Shown here: positions 8,956 through 17,338 of the stretch, piece by piece | Numbering within the stretch: position 1 is the stretch's first letter | Layout: every line of letters starts with the position of its first letter | Assembly (NCBI RefSeq): GCF_023023025.1 | Contig: NZ_CP095481.1 | Span: 1,550,001-1,614,000, forward strand | Direction: 5' to 3' | Length of the DNA: 64,000 nucleotides | Origin: Amycolatopsis sp. WQ 127309 | GTDB taxonomy: Bacteria > Actinomycetota > Actinomycetes > Mycobacteriales > Pseudonocardiaceae | Translations under genes and position numbers: made by a program | The notes under the pieces: generated by a model | The model's database searches: none | Told to the model about the DNA's origin: nothing | The model's input: only the letters and a program-made list of their open reading frames with translations

Positions 8956-9912
8956 TCAGCCCGACTCGCGGGCGGCCTTGGCGCGGCGCTTGCCTTCGTG
9001 CATCGCGGCCACCCGGGCGACCGGGATCGTGTGGCCCTCCTCGACCAGGTCCGCCGGCAGCACGAACGGCTCCGGCATCTCCGCCGTCCACGGGTCGCCG
9101 TCGGCGAGCAGGCCCGGCGCGGTGTGGACCGTGAAGTCCGACGGCTTCACGCCGTCCAGGTCGGCCCAGCGGACCGGGAACGACACCGGCGCGCCCGGGC
9201 GGTTGCGGGGGCTGTAGACGCAGACGACCGTGCCGCCGCCGGAGCGGGTCGAGTCCAGGAAGACCTTGCCGTCACGGCGGTCCTTGACGAACTCCGTCGT
9301 GCCGCGCGCGGGGTCGATGCGCTCAGCGCGGGCCGCCACCGCCCGCGTGGCCGCCGCGATGTCTTCGGTCGACTGGCCCGGGGCGAGCGGGACGAAGACG
9401 TGCAGCCCCTTCGAACCACTGGTCTTGACGGCGCCGTCGAGGCCGTCGGCCTGCAGCGCCTCGCGCACCAGCTTCGCGGCGTCGATCGCCAGCGTGAACG
9501 GGCCTTCCTCCGGCGGGTCGAGGTCGAGGACGAGGTGCGTCGGCCCGGTCGTGGGCTCGCCGCGGAAGAGCGTCACGTGGTACTCGATCGCCCGCTGGTT
9601 GCCGAACCAGATCAGCGTGCGCAGGTCGTTGCCGAGCGCGTAGATGACTTCGCGGCGCGAGCGGTCGGCCCACAGCGGCATCCGCTCGACCCAGTCCGGC
9701 GTGTACTTCGGCAGGTTCTTCTGCATGAACGGCCCCTGGCCGCGCAGCACCCGCACCACCGACAACGGCCGGTCGCGCAGCTCCGGCACCATCCGGTCGG
9801 CGACCGCTTCGAGGTAGTCGAGCATCTCGCGCTTGGTGGCCCCCGCACCGGGGAAGACCTCCTGGTCGAGACTGCTCAGCTTCACGCCGTGACGGAGCTC
9901 ATCGCTGCTCAT
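8956..9912 (-). CDS. LigD-type polymerase/primase domain protein (NHEJ-associated)
   Basis: This 318-residue stand-alone PolDom of the archaeo-eukaryotic primase superfamily has the catalytic acid pair Asp130/Asp132 in LVLDLDP, then KTSGSKGLHVFVPL and the C-terminal GVKPSDFTV region. No ATP ligase or phosphoesterase domain is attached, so this is the separate polymerase form that works with Ku and a ligase in non-homologous end joining. In such systems the protein adds NTPs or dNTPs and fills gaps at broken ends. No Ku or ligase gene is in the window. Convergent to the phosphatidyltransferase gene, with a palindrome between them. Confidence 0.92.
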   Translation of the reverse strand: MSSDELRHGVKLSSLDQEVFPGAGATKREMLDYLEAVADRMVPELRDRPLSVVRVLRGQGPFMQKNLPKYTPDWVERMPLWADRSRREVIYALGNDLRTLIWFGNQRAIEYHVTLFRGEPTTGPTHLVLDLDPPEEGPFTLAIDAAKLVREALQADGLDGAVKTSGSKGLHVFVPLAPGQSTEDIAAATRAVAARAERIDPARGTTEFVKDRRDGKVFLDSTRSGGGTVVCVYSPRNRPGAPVSFPVRWADLDGVKPSDFTVHTAPGLLADGDPWTAEMPEPFVLPADLVEEGHTIPVARVAAMHEGKRRAKAARESG

Positions 9913-9964
9913 CGGCCCACCTTCGCCCGCGCGCGCGAAGCGGTCAACTCGTTGCGAGCCTTCC

Positions 9965-11530
9965 TCAGAACGGCAGCTGCGAGCGGAGCCGGTCCAGCCA
10001 GCGGTCGACGGTGTCCTCCGGCCGCCCCGGGTCGTTGGCCCGTCCGGCGGCGTCGGCCTCCTGCCGGACGTGCTGCCCGATCGTGTCCGCGTACCGCGGC
10101 AGCGCGAAGACGTCCTGCCAGTAACCGGCGCGCATCTCGACGGCTGCGACCTGCTGGTAGCCCGCGGTCCCCTGCGCGAAGTCGAAGCCGTAGCGGATGC
10201 CGGACGGCTCCGGGCCGTTCGCGGTCACCACGATCACCGTCGGCCGCGCCTGCGTGACGACCTGGGTCGGGTTGGCGCCGTGGGAGATCGCCGCGTCGTT
10301 GAGGCCGATGTAGTCGATCGACTGCCAGCCGCTGTAGTACGGGATCGCGCCGGCGTCGGTGACGGCGAGGCTGCGGGCCGGCGCCGGGACGTCGGCTTCG
10401 GCCAGCCCCTTGCCGATCGCGATGTGCGCGCGCTGCAGGTCGGGACCGTAGTTCGCGATCACGCCCAGGTCGGGCGCGCTCGCTCCGGCGACGGCGGACC
10501 AGCCGACGGCCACCAGCCCGAGCAGGGCACCCACGAGACGCGGCGCCAGCGTCCCGGCGGCGATCCCGGCGCCCAGGCACAGCACGGGGATCGCGTGGTC
10601 GGCGAAGCGGTCGAGGTAGTCCATGGTCGGCCCGGACACCGCGTACGTCAGATACGTGACCGCCACCGTCACCACGAGCAGCGCGCCGATCGCGCGTGTT
10701 GCCCGGCGCAGCAGCAGCGAGAGCGTCAGCAGCAGGAGCGGGAGCAGCAGCAGTGTCGTGTGCTTGGTCCACACCCAGCCGGAGTCGAGGTTGCCGAACT
10801 TGACGTAGAAGGTGTTCGGCAGCAGCTGGCCGTAGAACCGCCAGCGCCACACGAAGTACACCGCGCCGACGACCGCCGCGCCGCCGGTCCACCACCAGCG
10901 GGCCGCACCGCGTTCGCGCCAGAACCACAGGGCCACCACGGGCAGCGCGGCGAGCACGCCTTCGGGCCGGAGCATGCCGAGCAGGAGCAGCAGGACCGGC
11001 GGCTCCCACACGCGCACGCGTTCGTTCGCCGGCACCCGCAGGCCGAGCACGACGACGCGCAGCAGCACCGCGGCGAACGCGGCCGTCTCCAGCCCGGCGG
11101 TGATGTGGAAGTAGGTCGGCAGGAACACGACGTACGCACCCGCGCCGACCAGCACACCGGTGAGCCCCGCGCGGCGGTGGCCTTCGCGGATGAGCAGGTA
11201 CAGCGTCCCCAGGCCGAGCAGCAGCGAAGTCACCTTGGTGAACAGCGGCAGCGCCAGCCCGAGCCACGCGCCGAGCCCGGACCAGACGACCCAGGCGAAG
11301 TTCGTGAAGCCCTCGACGCGCGGGCCGTCGACGTTCCACACCGGGCCGTGCCCGGCCGCGAAGTTCGCCGAGTAGCGGAAGCTGATGAACGCGTCGTCGA
11401 TCGTCAGGAACCACGCGGCCCAGGCACCGACGAGGAACACGGCCAGCAGGAGCACCGAGACGACGACCGGGGGCCGGCGGCGGGCGGGCGCGGTCACCGG
11501 TGGCTCGACGTCCGCCTCGATCGCCGTCAT
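9965..11530 (-). CDS. Polytopic GT-C-like glycosyltransferase
   Basis: This 521-residue protein has about ten membrane helices and a C-terminal soluble outside domain of about 130 residues. The first outside loop carries TIDDAFISFRYSANFA, the Asp-Asp motif typical of GT-C enzymes that use polyprenyl-phosphate sugars, followed by VEGFTNFAWV. This pattern resembles the arabinofuranosyltransferase (AftB) and related mycolata families, but that comes from memory and no close assignment is claimed. ATG 11530 was chosen because the frame upstream of it is low-complexity and the first helix follows soon after. It probably glycosylates a cell-envelope polymer from the outer face of the membrane. Confidence 0.75.
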   Translation of the reverse strand: MTAIEADVEPPVTAPARRRPPVVVSVLLLAVFLVGAWAAWFLTIDDAFISFRYSANFAAGHGPVWNVDGPRVEGFTNFAWVVWSGLGAWLGLALPLFTKVTSLLLGLGTLYLLIREGHRRAGLTGVLVGAGAYVVFLPTYFHITAGLETAAFAAVLLRVVVLGLRVPANERVRVWEPPVLLLLLGMLRPEGVLAALPVVALWFWRERGAARWWWTGGAAVVGAVYFVWRWRFYGQLLPNTFYVKFGNLDSGWVWTKHTTLLLLPLLLLTLSLLLRRATRAIGALLVVTVAVTYLTYAVSGPTMDYLDRFADHAIPVLCLGAGIAAGTLAPRLVGALLGLVAVGWSAVAGASAPDLGVIANYGPDLQRAHIAIGKGLAEADVPAPARSLAVTDAGAIPYYSGWQSIDYIGLNDAAISHGANPTQVVTQARPTVIVVTANGPEPSGIRYGFDFAQGTAGYQQVAAVEMRAGYWQDVFALPRYADTIGQHVRQEADAAGRANDPGRPEDTVDRWLDRLRSQLPF

Positions 11531-11586
11531 GGAATCCCCTCGGATGGCTGGTGCCGACCCGGCACTGTAACCGGGCGCTTCCGACA

Positions 11587-12894
11587 TCAAGCACCGAAGG
11601 TGGCCTTCGGGTCGTACTCGCGCTTCAGCTCGCGCAACCGCCGCAGGTCGCCCGCCGGGTAGACGCTCTCGGCGACCTCCGCCGGGTCGTGCTCGCCGTA
11701 CACGAACGGCAGCAGCCGCCCGCTCGACCACGGCGTCAGCGCGTCGAACAGCTTCGCGTGTGCCCGCCGGACCGGCTCGATCCCGGCCTCGACCACGGAA
11801 AGCGCCCGGACGACGAACTCCGCCGCGCTGTCCCAGCCGACGCCTGGCACCGCGGGCGGCCGGGTGAGCGCGCCGCCCAGCCGGTCGACGATCAGCACGG
11901 TGCCGACGTCCGCGCCCGGGCCCGCGTGCTCGACGATCGCGTCGAGCATGGCGTCGTTGAGCTGGGTGACCGTCGCGTTGGTGCCGTGGTAGCCGTGCGG
12001 GTGCGGCGGCTCGGCCGCGATCGAGCCGGACTCGCGGAACGGCATCGGCTTCAGCGTGTCCAGCAACGCGGGCGCCGCGGCCCGCAGCGGCGCGACGAGG
12101 TCGTCACCGCCGTCGCCGAGGTAGGCGACCCGGACGTGCGCGATGTGCTTGCCGCGCAACGGTTCCGGCACCATCGGCAGGTCGGGGTACGGGATCATCG
12201 CGAGTGACGTCGTCAGCGTGTCGGGCGCGCTCGACGCCCACGTGCGCCAGGCCCGCAGCACCGCGGGGATGTCCTCGGTGCCGAAGTAGAGGCCGCCGCC
12301 GTACAGCTCGGTGACCGGGACCAGGCCGATCTCCAGCGCGGTCACGATGCCGAAGTCCGCCCGGCCGCCGCGCAACGCCCAGAACAGGTCCGAACCCGCC
12401 TCGACGTGCCGCACCGAGCCGTCGGCGGTCACGACGTCGATCGCGCGCACGTGGTCGGCGGCGCGGCCGTACTTCCGCGCCATCAGGCCGAAGCCGCCGC
12501 TGAGGGTGTAACCGACGACGCCGACGTCCGGCGACGAGCCGCTGAGCGGGGCGAGCCCGTGCTTCGCGGCGGCTTCGAGCACCGCGCCCCAGCGGACCCC
12601 GGCCTCGACGCGGGCGGTGCCGGCCTCGGCGTCGACTTCCACGCCGGTCAGCCGGCGGGTGCTGATCAGCAGCCCGTCGGTGCCCGCGGTCAGGCCGTGC
12701 CCGGTGGCCTGCACGGTGACGCGCAGGCCGTGGGCCGCGGCGAACCGGACGGCGGTGACGACGTCGGCGGCGGTCTCGGCGCCGACGACCACGGCGGGCC
12801 GGCTGGTGACGGCGAGCTGGAAGCCGGCGACCTCGTCGGCGTAGCCGTCTTGGCCCGGCTCGAAGACCTGGCCGGTGAGCGGGGTGACGTCCAT
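11587..12894 (-). CDS. FAD-linked oxidoreductase, berberine-bridge (BBE)/PCMH type
   Basis: This 435-residue protein has an FAD-binding PCMH domain (VVVGAETAADVVTAVRFA, TVQATGHGL, SGSSPDVGVVGYTLSGGFG) and a C-terminal BBE-like domain. The His of ATGHG fits single histidyl-FAD attachment. The usual Cys of the GxCxxVG segment is replaced (SPDVGVVG), so bicovalent flavin binding is unlikely. Such enzymes oxidise alcohols, sugars or secondary metabolites with oxygen. ATG 12894 was chosen for the GGAGGAG 7-8 bases upstream; a longer frame starts at 12924. The gene diverges from a LysR-type gene across 92 bases and is its probable target. Confidence 0.88.
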   Translation of the reverse strand: MDVTPLTGQVFEPGQDGYADEVAGFQLAVTSRPAVVVGAETAADVVTAVRFAAAHGLRVTVQATGHGLTAGTDGLLISTRRLTGVEVDAEAGTARVEAGVRWGAVLEAAAKHGLAPLSGSSPDVGVVGYTLSGGFGLMARKYGRAADHVRAIDVVTADGSVRHVEAGSDLFWALRGGRADFGIVTALEIGLVPVTELYGGGLYFGTEDIPAVLRAWRTWASSAPDTLTTSLAMIPYPDLPMVPEPLRGKHIAHVRVAYLGDGGDDLVAPLRAAAPALLDTLKPMPFRESGSIAAEPPHPHGYHGTNATVTQLNDAMLDAIVEHAGPGADVGTVLIVDRLGGALTRPPAVPGVGWDSAAEFVVRALSVVEAGIEPVRRAHAKLFDALTPWSSGRLLPFVYGEHDPAEVAESVYPAGDLRRLRELKREYDPKATFGA

Positions 12895-12986
12895 CGTGAA
12901 CTCCTCCTTCGGTGCTCCGTCCACCTTCGATCCGCGACGATCAGAAGTCCAAGATCTGGTTGGTATCCCAGCTAGAATCAGTGCTT

Positions 12987-13892
12987 ATGGAACTGCACCA
13001 GCTCGCGTACTTCGTCGCCGTCGCGGAGGAGGGCAGCTTCACGCGCGCGGCGGAGCGGATGCACGTCGCCCAGCCCGGGGTGAGTGCGCAGATCCGGCGG
13101 CTCGAGCGCGAGCTGGGCCAGGAGCTGCTGGAGCGCTCCGGCCGCACCGTCCGGCTCACCGACGTCGGCGCGGCCGCGCTGCCGCACGCCCGGGCCGCGC
13201 TCGCGGCGGTGCAGGGCGTGCGCGAAGCCGTCGACGAGCTGGCCGGGCTGGTCCGCGGCCAGGTCGCGCTCGGCGCCGTGACGTCGGCGGGCCCGGTCGG
13301 GCTGCCGGACCTGCTTGCCGGGTTCCACGAGCGCTACCCGGCGGTGGAGATCACGCTGGCCGAGGCCAACTCCGACACGATGCTGACGGCGTTGCGGGAG
13401 GGCCGGCTCGACCTGGCGATCGTCGGCCTCGCGGCCGAGCCGCCGCCGGGCATCGCGACGCAGGTGCTGATCGACGAGCCGTTCCTGGCCGTCACGGCGC
13501 CGTCGGGTCCGCTGGCCGGCCGCGCGGAGGTCGCGCCGGCCGACCTGGCCGGACCGCCGCTGATGGCCCTGCCGAAGGGCACCGGCCTGCGCACGGCGCT
13601 GGACCGGGCCTTCGCGGCCGAAGGGCTGACGCCGCGGATCGCGTTCGAGGCGGCGGACCCGAACGTGCTGGTGCAGCTGGCGGTGCGCGGCCTCGGCGTG
13701 GCGGTGGTGCCGGAGTCACTGGCCCGCTACCACGAGGGTGACGTGCGGGTGCTCGGCATCGTCCGGCCGCGGCTGCGCGGGGTGCTGGCCCTGGCGTGGC
13801 GCGCGGAGGGCCCGATCGGCCCGGCGGCCCGCGCCCTGATCGCGTTCGCCCGGACGCACCTGCCCCGCCCCACTCGGCCGGGGCGTCCGTAG
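12987..13892 (+). CDS. LysR-family transcriptional regulator
   Basis: This 301-residue protein has the N-terminal LysR helix-turn-helix (MELHQLAYFVAVAEEGSFTR, VAQPGVSAQIRRLE) and a periplasmic-binding-like effector domain from about residue 90. ATG 12987 gives the exact family start. A TAGAAT hexamer at 12973-12978 lies eight bases before it, so the transcript leader must be very short. It should autoregulate and control the divergent FAD oxidoreductase gene from the 92-base shared region. That region has a GATC-containing dyad (GATCAGAAGTCCAAGATC), but I cannot prove binding. The effector is unknown. Confidence 0.93.
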   Translation: MELHQLAYFVAVAEEGSFTRAAERMHVAQPGVSAQIRRLERELGQELLERSGRTVRLTDVGAAALPHARAALAAVQGVREAVDELAGLVRGQVALGAVTSAGPVGLPDLLAGFHERYPAVEITLAEANSDTMLTALREGRLDLAIVGLAAEPPPGIATQVLIDEPFLAVTAPSGPLAGRAEVAPADLAGPPLMALPKGTGLRTALDRAFAAEGLTPRIAFEAADPNVLVQLAVRGLGVAVVPESLARYHEGDVRVLGIVRPRLRGVLALAWRAEGPIGPAARALIAFARTHLPRPTRPGRP

Positions 13893-13900
13893 CCACGCCC

Positions 13901-13906
13901 TATACT
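13901..13906 (+). promoter_or_regulatory. -10 element TATACT before acyltransferase gene
   Basis: TATACT matches the vegetative -10 consensus in five of six bases, inside very GC-rich DNA. It would start transcription near 13913, giving a leader of about 27 bases with GGGGGA before TTG 13940. No clear -35 is visible. Confidence 0.5.
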
Positions 13907-13939
13907 CGCCCCCGACTGTGACACTGATGGGGGAACGTC

Positions 13940-15124
13940 TTGCGCACGATGAGCCATGAGGACTACCTCGGCAGCCGGCGCTTCCCCGGGCTCGACGGCC
14001 TGCGCGCGCTGGCCGCGACGATGGTCATCTTCTTCCACTTCGGCGGCCCGAAGTGGGGCTGGCTGTCGGGCTGGGTCGGCGTCTACATCTTCTTCGTGCT
14101 GTCCGGCTTCCTGATCACGACGCTGCTGCTGCGCGAGCAGGACCGCACCGGCCGGATCTCGCTGTCGAACTTCTACATCCGGCGTGTCTTCCGGATCCTG
14201 CCGCCGTACCTGGTGATCCTCGGCGGGATCGTCGCGTTCGTCGTGCTGCGCGGCGAGTTCCACGCCCGCGACTTCCCGAACGCGCTGAAGTTCTACCTGA
14301 CGTTCCTCAACGAGTTCCTGCCGTCGTTCACCAACGGCACGGACAACTTCTTCAGCGGTTCGTGGACGCTGGGCATCGAGGAGAAGTTCTACCTGGTCTG
14401 GCCATTCCTGCTGGTCGCGATCGGGATCGGCGCGGCCAAGCGCAAGTTCGTGCTGGTCGGCGTGGCGATGGTCACGCTGCTGGCCTTGGTCCCGCTGACC
14501 ACCGGCGGCTGGATCCTCGGCGATTCGAAGGTCGCGATCTACCGCTCGACCATCCACTACTTCATCCTGGCCAGCGGCTGCCTGCTGGCGATCCTGCTGC
14601 ACTACCGCCGCGGGTACGCGCTGCTGAAGCCGCTGACGCACCCGCTGGCCGCGATCCCGATCGTCGCCGCGTTCGGCCTGCTGCACACGAACCTCGACAC
14701 CCTGTGGAACGAGACGCGGCAGAACCTGCTGCTGCTCGTGGGGTACACGGTGCTGACGATGCTGCTGCTGATCGTCCTGGTCAGCCCGGGCCCGCTGCGC
14801 TGGCTGCTCGGCACGGCGCCGATGCGCTTCGTCGGCGAGCGGTCGTACTCGCTCTACCTGCTGCAGGGCCCGGTGCACTTCGCCGTCGTCCAGGCGGTGC
14901 CGGGGCTCGTGGTGAACCGCACGGTCACGGCGTTGACGGTGTTCCTGGTCGGCCTGGCGATCGCGGACCTGATCCACCGCTGGGTGGAGAAGCCGCTGAT
15001 CGACGTCGGCAAGCGGCTCATCACGCGCAAGGAGGCCCGGCGCGAGGAGCGGGAGGCCGTCGAGCAGCCTGCCGAGCCTCGCGTCGAGCCGTCCCCGGCG
15101 TCGGCGAAGACGCCGGTTTCCTAG
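13940..15124 (+). CDS. Acyltransferase 3 (OafA/NolL-type) membrane protein
   Basis: This 394-residue protein has about ten membrane helices. It opens with the family motif FPGLDGLRALAATMVIFFHF, where the His is catalytic, followed by FFVLSGFLIT and FYIRRVFRILP, and ends with ERSYSLYLLQGP. These enzymes move acetyl or other acyl groups onto exported sugars, lipids or macrolides. There is no attached SGNH domain. TTG 13940 is preferred because GGGGGA lies 6 bases upstream; ATG 13949 is the alternative. Its TAG stop sits in a CTAG shared with the convergent gene. Confidence 0.9.
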   Translation: MRTMSHEDYLGSRRFPGLDGLRALAATMVIFFHFGGPKWGWLSGWVGVYIFFVLSGFLITTLLLREQDRTGRISLSNFYIRRVFRILPPYLVILGGIVAFVVLRGEFHARDFPNALKFYLTFLNEFLPSFTNGTDNFFSGSWTLGIEEKFYLVWPFLLVAIGIGAAKRKFVLVGVAMVTLLALVPLTTGGWILGDSKVAIYRSTIHYFILASGCLLAILLHYRRGYALLKPLTHPLAAIPIVAAFGLLHTNLDTLWNETRQNLLLLVGYTVLTMLLLIVLVSPGPLRWLLGTAPMRFVGERSYSLYLLQGPVHFAVVQAVPGLVVNRTVTALTVFLVGLAIADLIHRWVEKPLIDVGKRLITRKEARREEREAVEQPAEPRVEPSPASAKTPVS

Positions 15125-15555
15125 CGCTCCAGGACGATGATCGGGATGATCCGGTCGGTCTTCTTCTCGTAGTCGGCGAAGCCCTCGGCGTGGGCGACCA
15201 TGCCCGCGTACAGGCGGTCGCGCTCGGCGCGGTCGGCGATCACGGTGGCCGTCGCCTCGAACTTCTCGGTGCCGACCTCGAGCGTCACCTTCGGGTTCGC
15301 GACCAGGTTGTGGAACCACGCCGGGTTCTTCGGCGCGCCACCCATGGACGCGGCGATCACCAGGCGGTCGCCGTCGCGGGTGTAGACCAGCGGGGACAGG
15401 CGCTCTTCGCCGCTCTTCGCCCCGATCGTCGTGAGAAGCAGCACGTTCTTGCCCTCGAACATGCCGCCGACGACACCCTCGTTCGCGCGGAACTCCTCGG
15501 CGACCCCCTTGTTCATCGCGCGAACTTCGGTCAAACCCGGAACCTCGGACGTCAT
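15121..15555 (-). CDS. DDN-family deazaflavin (F420)-dependent oxidoreductase
   Basis: This 144-residue split-barrel protein of the nitroreductase/DDN family has the segments LLLTTIGAKSGEERLSPLVY, GDRLVIAASMGGAPKNPAWFHNL and NPKVTLEVG. Relatives in mycobacteria use reduced F420 to reduce quinones or nitro compounds at the membrane. ATG 15555 gives the usual family length; longer in-frame starts exist. It is divergent from a marR gene with an inverted repeat between them, so MarR control is likely. Its stop is the same CTAG used by the convergent acyltransferase gene. Confidence 0.88.
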   Translation of the reverse strand: MTSEVPGLTEVRAMNKGVAEEFRANEGVVGGMFEGKNVLLLTTIGAKSGEERLSPLVYTRDGDRLVIAASMGGAPKNPAWFHNLVANPKVTLEVGTEKFEATATVIADRAERDRLYAGMVAHAEGFADYEKKTDRIIPIIVLER

Positions 15556-15623
15556 CTCAACCCCTGTTTCTTGCCGGTACGCTCGATCGGTGCCCCGAGG
15601 TAGGCTCGGGAGCGGTCGAAGCG

Positions 15624-15640
15624 TTTGTTTTGCAAACAAA
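15624..15640. promoter_or_regulatory. Candidate MarR operator TTTGTTT-TGC-AAACAAA
   Basis: A perfect 7-base inverted repeat with a 3-base centre lies 22 bases before the marR start and 69 bases before the divergent DDN-like gene. It is strikingly A/T-rich for this genome. Position and form suit autoregulation by a MarR dimer; binding is inferred. Confidence 0.6.
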
Positions 15641-15661
15641 GCTACCGACGGGAGGAGTGCG

Positions 15662-16126
15662 ATGTCAACGGAAGCCGGGCCGAGTGTCGAGGACGGCGTG
15701 CGGCAGCTCCTCTTGCTCATGCCGCGCCTGGTCGGCCGGGCGAAGCGCACTCCGGTCCCCGACGAGCTCAACGGCTGCACGCTGGCGCCGCGGCACCTCT
15801 CGCTGCTGTCCTACCTGCTCTTCGACGGCCCGATGACGGTCACCGAGCTGGCCGGCCGCCTGGAGGTGGCGCCGACGACGGCGAGCCTGATGGTCGGCGA
15901 CCTCAGCCGCCAGGGCGTGCTGAACCGCGCCGAAGACCCCGCCGACCGCCGCCGCACGATCGTCAGCATCCAGCCGGACAAGCGCCCGGCCGTCGACGCC
16001 TGGCTGGCCCGCGGCGCGCAAGCGTGGAGCAACGCGCTCACGCCGTTGACGCCGGCCGAGCGCAAGCTGGTGATCTCGACGCTGGAGGCCTACGAACGCG
16101 GCTCCTGCGAAGGCCCCGCCTGCTAG
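15662..16126 (+). CDS. MarR-family transcriptional regulator
   Basis: This 154-residue winged-helix protein has the recognition helix region MTVTELAGRLEVAPTTASLMVGDL and the wing RAEDPADRRRTIVS, with the family Asp-Arg-Arg signature. ATG 15662 is preceded by GGGAGGAG. It probably represses itself and the divergent DDN-like gene through the repeat at 15624. C-terminal Cys residues (SCEGPAC) could be redox-sensitive, though this is speculation. Confidence 0.92.
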   Translation: MSTEAGPSVEDGVRQLLLLMPRLVGRAKRTPVPDELNGCTLAPRHLSLLSYLLFDGPMTVTELAGRLEVAPTTASLMVGDLSRQGVLNRAEDPADRRRTIVSIQPDKRPAVDAWLARGAQAWSNALTPLTPAERKLVISTLEAYERGSCEGPAC

Positions 16127-16127
16127 C

Positions 16128-16478
16128 TCAGGCGTCGCTGCCCTTCTCGCGCGCCAGCTTCCGCTGCGCTTCGGCGCGCTCGCGGCACTTGCGGAGGAAC
16201 TCCTCGTCGTCGTCCGCGCTGGTCGCCGCGAACCGGCCCGGCCGGTCGTACTCCGGGAACGCGGGCGCGGTGCGCTCGTAGCGGCCGGTGGCGCGCGACA
16301 CCTGCTGCGGCCGCCCCGCGACCAGCCAGACGATCGACCCGACCAGCGGCACCAGCAGCACGAGCAGCAGCCACAACGTCTTCGGCAGGTTGCGGCACGA
16401 CGACTCGTCCGTGGTGATCACGTCGACCAGGCAGAAGATCCACAGCCCGAGCGTGACGAAGCCGAGCAGCCCATCCAT
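16128..16478 (-). CDS. PLDc_N domain small membrane protein
   Basis: This 116-residue protein has two predicted membrane helices (GLLGFVTLGLWIFCLVDVI and LWLLLVLLVPLVGSIVWLVAG), which form the phospholipase D-nuclease N-terminal type domain. A charged cytoplasmic tail rich in Arg/Glu follows (FLRKCRERAEAQRKLARE). The domain is a membrane anchor; no catalytic motif is present and the role is unknown. ATG 16478 starts directly before the first helix; a longer frame begins at 16538. It converges on the marR gene with a one-base gap. Confidence 0.8.
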   Translation of the reverse strand: MDGLLGFVTLGLWIFCLVDVITTDESSCRNLPKTLWLLLVLLVPLVGSIVWLVAGRPQQVSRATGRYERTAPAFPEYDRPGRFAATSADDDEEFLRKCRERAEAQRKLAREKGSDA

Positions 16479-16524
16479 GTACAGCAAATTCCGGCCTTCC
16501 CCCAGAGAAATGAACGCGGTAGTT

Positions 16525-17295
16525 CTAGCAGAGGCCACCGGCGGAACTTCCGCGGGTCACCCGCAGTACTCGGGGCATCCGGAGATTCGGCGACGACACC
16601 CACGCCGTTTCCGCTTCTGTCAGGCGGAAACCCCGCAACGCCCGGAGAACCCCGGTCGCGAGGGCGATCGCGTGCGCCGGCCCCGGGCACTCGCGCGGTC
16701 CGGCACCGAACGGCGTCCCGGTGAGTTCGACGGAGACGTCCTCGCCGTCGACGCGGCGGCGCGTGCGCAGCACCGGCGGGTCGGCCAGCAGCTCGCCCGG
16801 TTTTCCGGCCAGCCGCGCGGAAAGCGCGTTGCCGATCAGGCCGGCGGTGGCGTCGCAGGCCTGGACGAGCAGCCCGATCCGGGCGGCCGTCTCTTCGCCG
16901 GCTCCCCCGCACACCTCGACCAGCCGTCCCATCGCCGCTTCCGCCGCATCGGACGGCGTGACGTGCGGGTGGTACGCGGCCGCGACTTCCGTCACCTCCG
17001 CCGAGACGTCCGGCAGCCCGAGCGCCTCCGCGAGCACGCCGACCGGCACCGGCCGGGCGATCACGGCCATCACGTCGACGTCTTCAACTGACTCCACGAT
17101 CCGCTGGGTCCACGCAAAAGCCTTGTCCCGCAACGCTTTCTCGTCGATCCCAGCGAGCAGCGACACGGCGAGGGCGCGCCGCCGGACGTGGTCGGCGCCG
17201 TTGCTGAAACGGGCGACGGACGCGCGCAGCCAGGCGACGCCACCGGGCGGGACGTCGGCGGGAACGGGTGGCACCGGGGCGGTCAGCTGGGTCAT
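16525..17295 (-). CDS. Short cytochrome P450-like protein
   Basis: This 256-residue protein ends with a P450 heme-loop pattern (TPFGAGPRECPGPAHAIAL) containing the thiolate Cys, and an I-helix-like segment (LLVQACDATAGLIGNAL) precedes it. Normal P450s have about 400 residues. Here the stretch between I helix and heme loop is only about 40 residues, so the K-helix ExxR motif and meander are missing, and the N-terminal beta region is also short. It may be a reduced, possibly inactive P450 or a peroxygenase-like heme protein. The reading frame is intact and codon use is normal, which argues against a recent pseudogene. Confidence 0.72.
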   Translation of the reverse strand: MTQLTAPVPPVPADVPPGGVAWLRASVARFSNGADHVRRRALAVSLLAGIDEKALRDKAFAWTQRIVESVEDVDVMAVIARPVPVGVLAEALGLPDVSAEVTEVAAAYHPHVTPSDAAEAAMGRLVEVCGGAGEETAARIGLLVQACDATAGLIGNALSARLAGKPGELLADPPVLRTRRRVDGEDVSVELTGTPFGAGPRECPGPAHAIALATGVLRALRGFRLTEAETAWVSSPNLRMPRVLRVTRGSSAGGLC

Positions 17296-17338
17296 GCGGT
17301 GACCGTAGGCGCGGGAAACGTCGGCGCCCGCCGAAGTT

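Noticed and set aside
7312..10257. Open frame of 981 codons on the plus strand
   Set aside because: It runs antisense to the dehydrogenase and polymerase genes and across others, with an Arg/Ala/Gly-rich composition and no family pattern. It is produced by high GC third positions.
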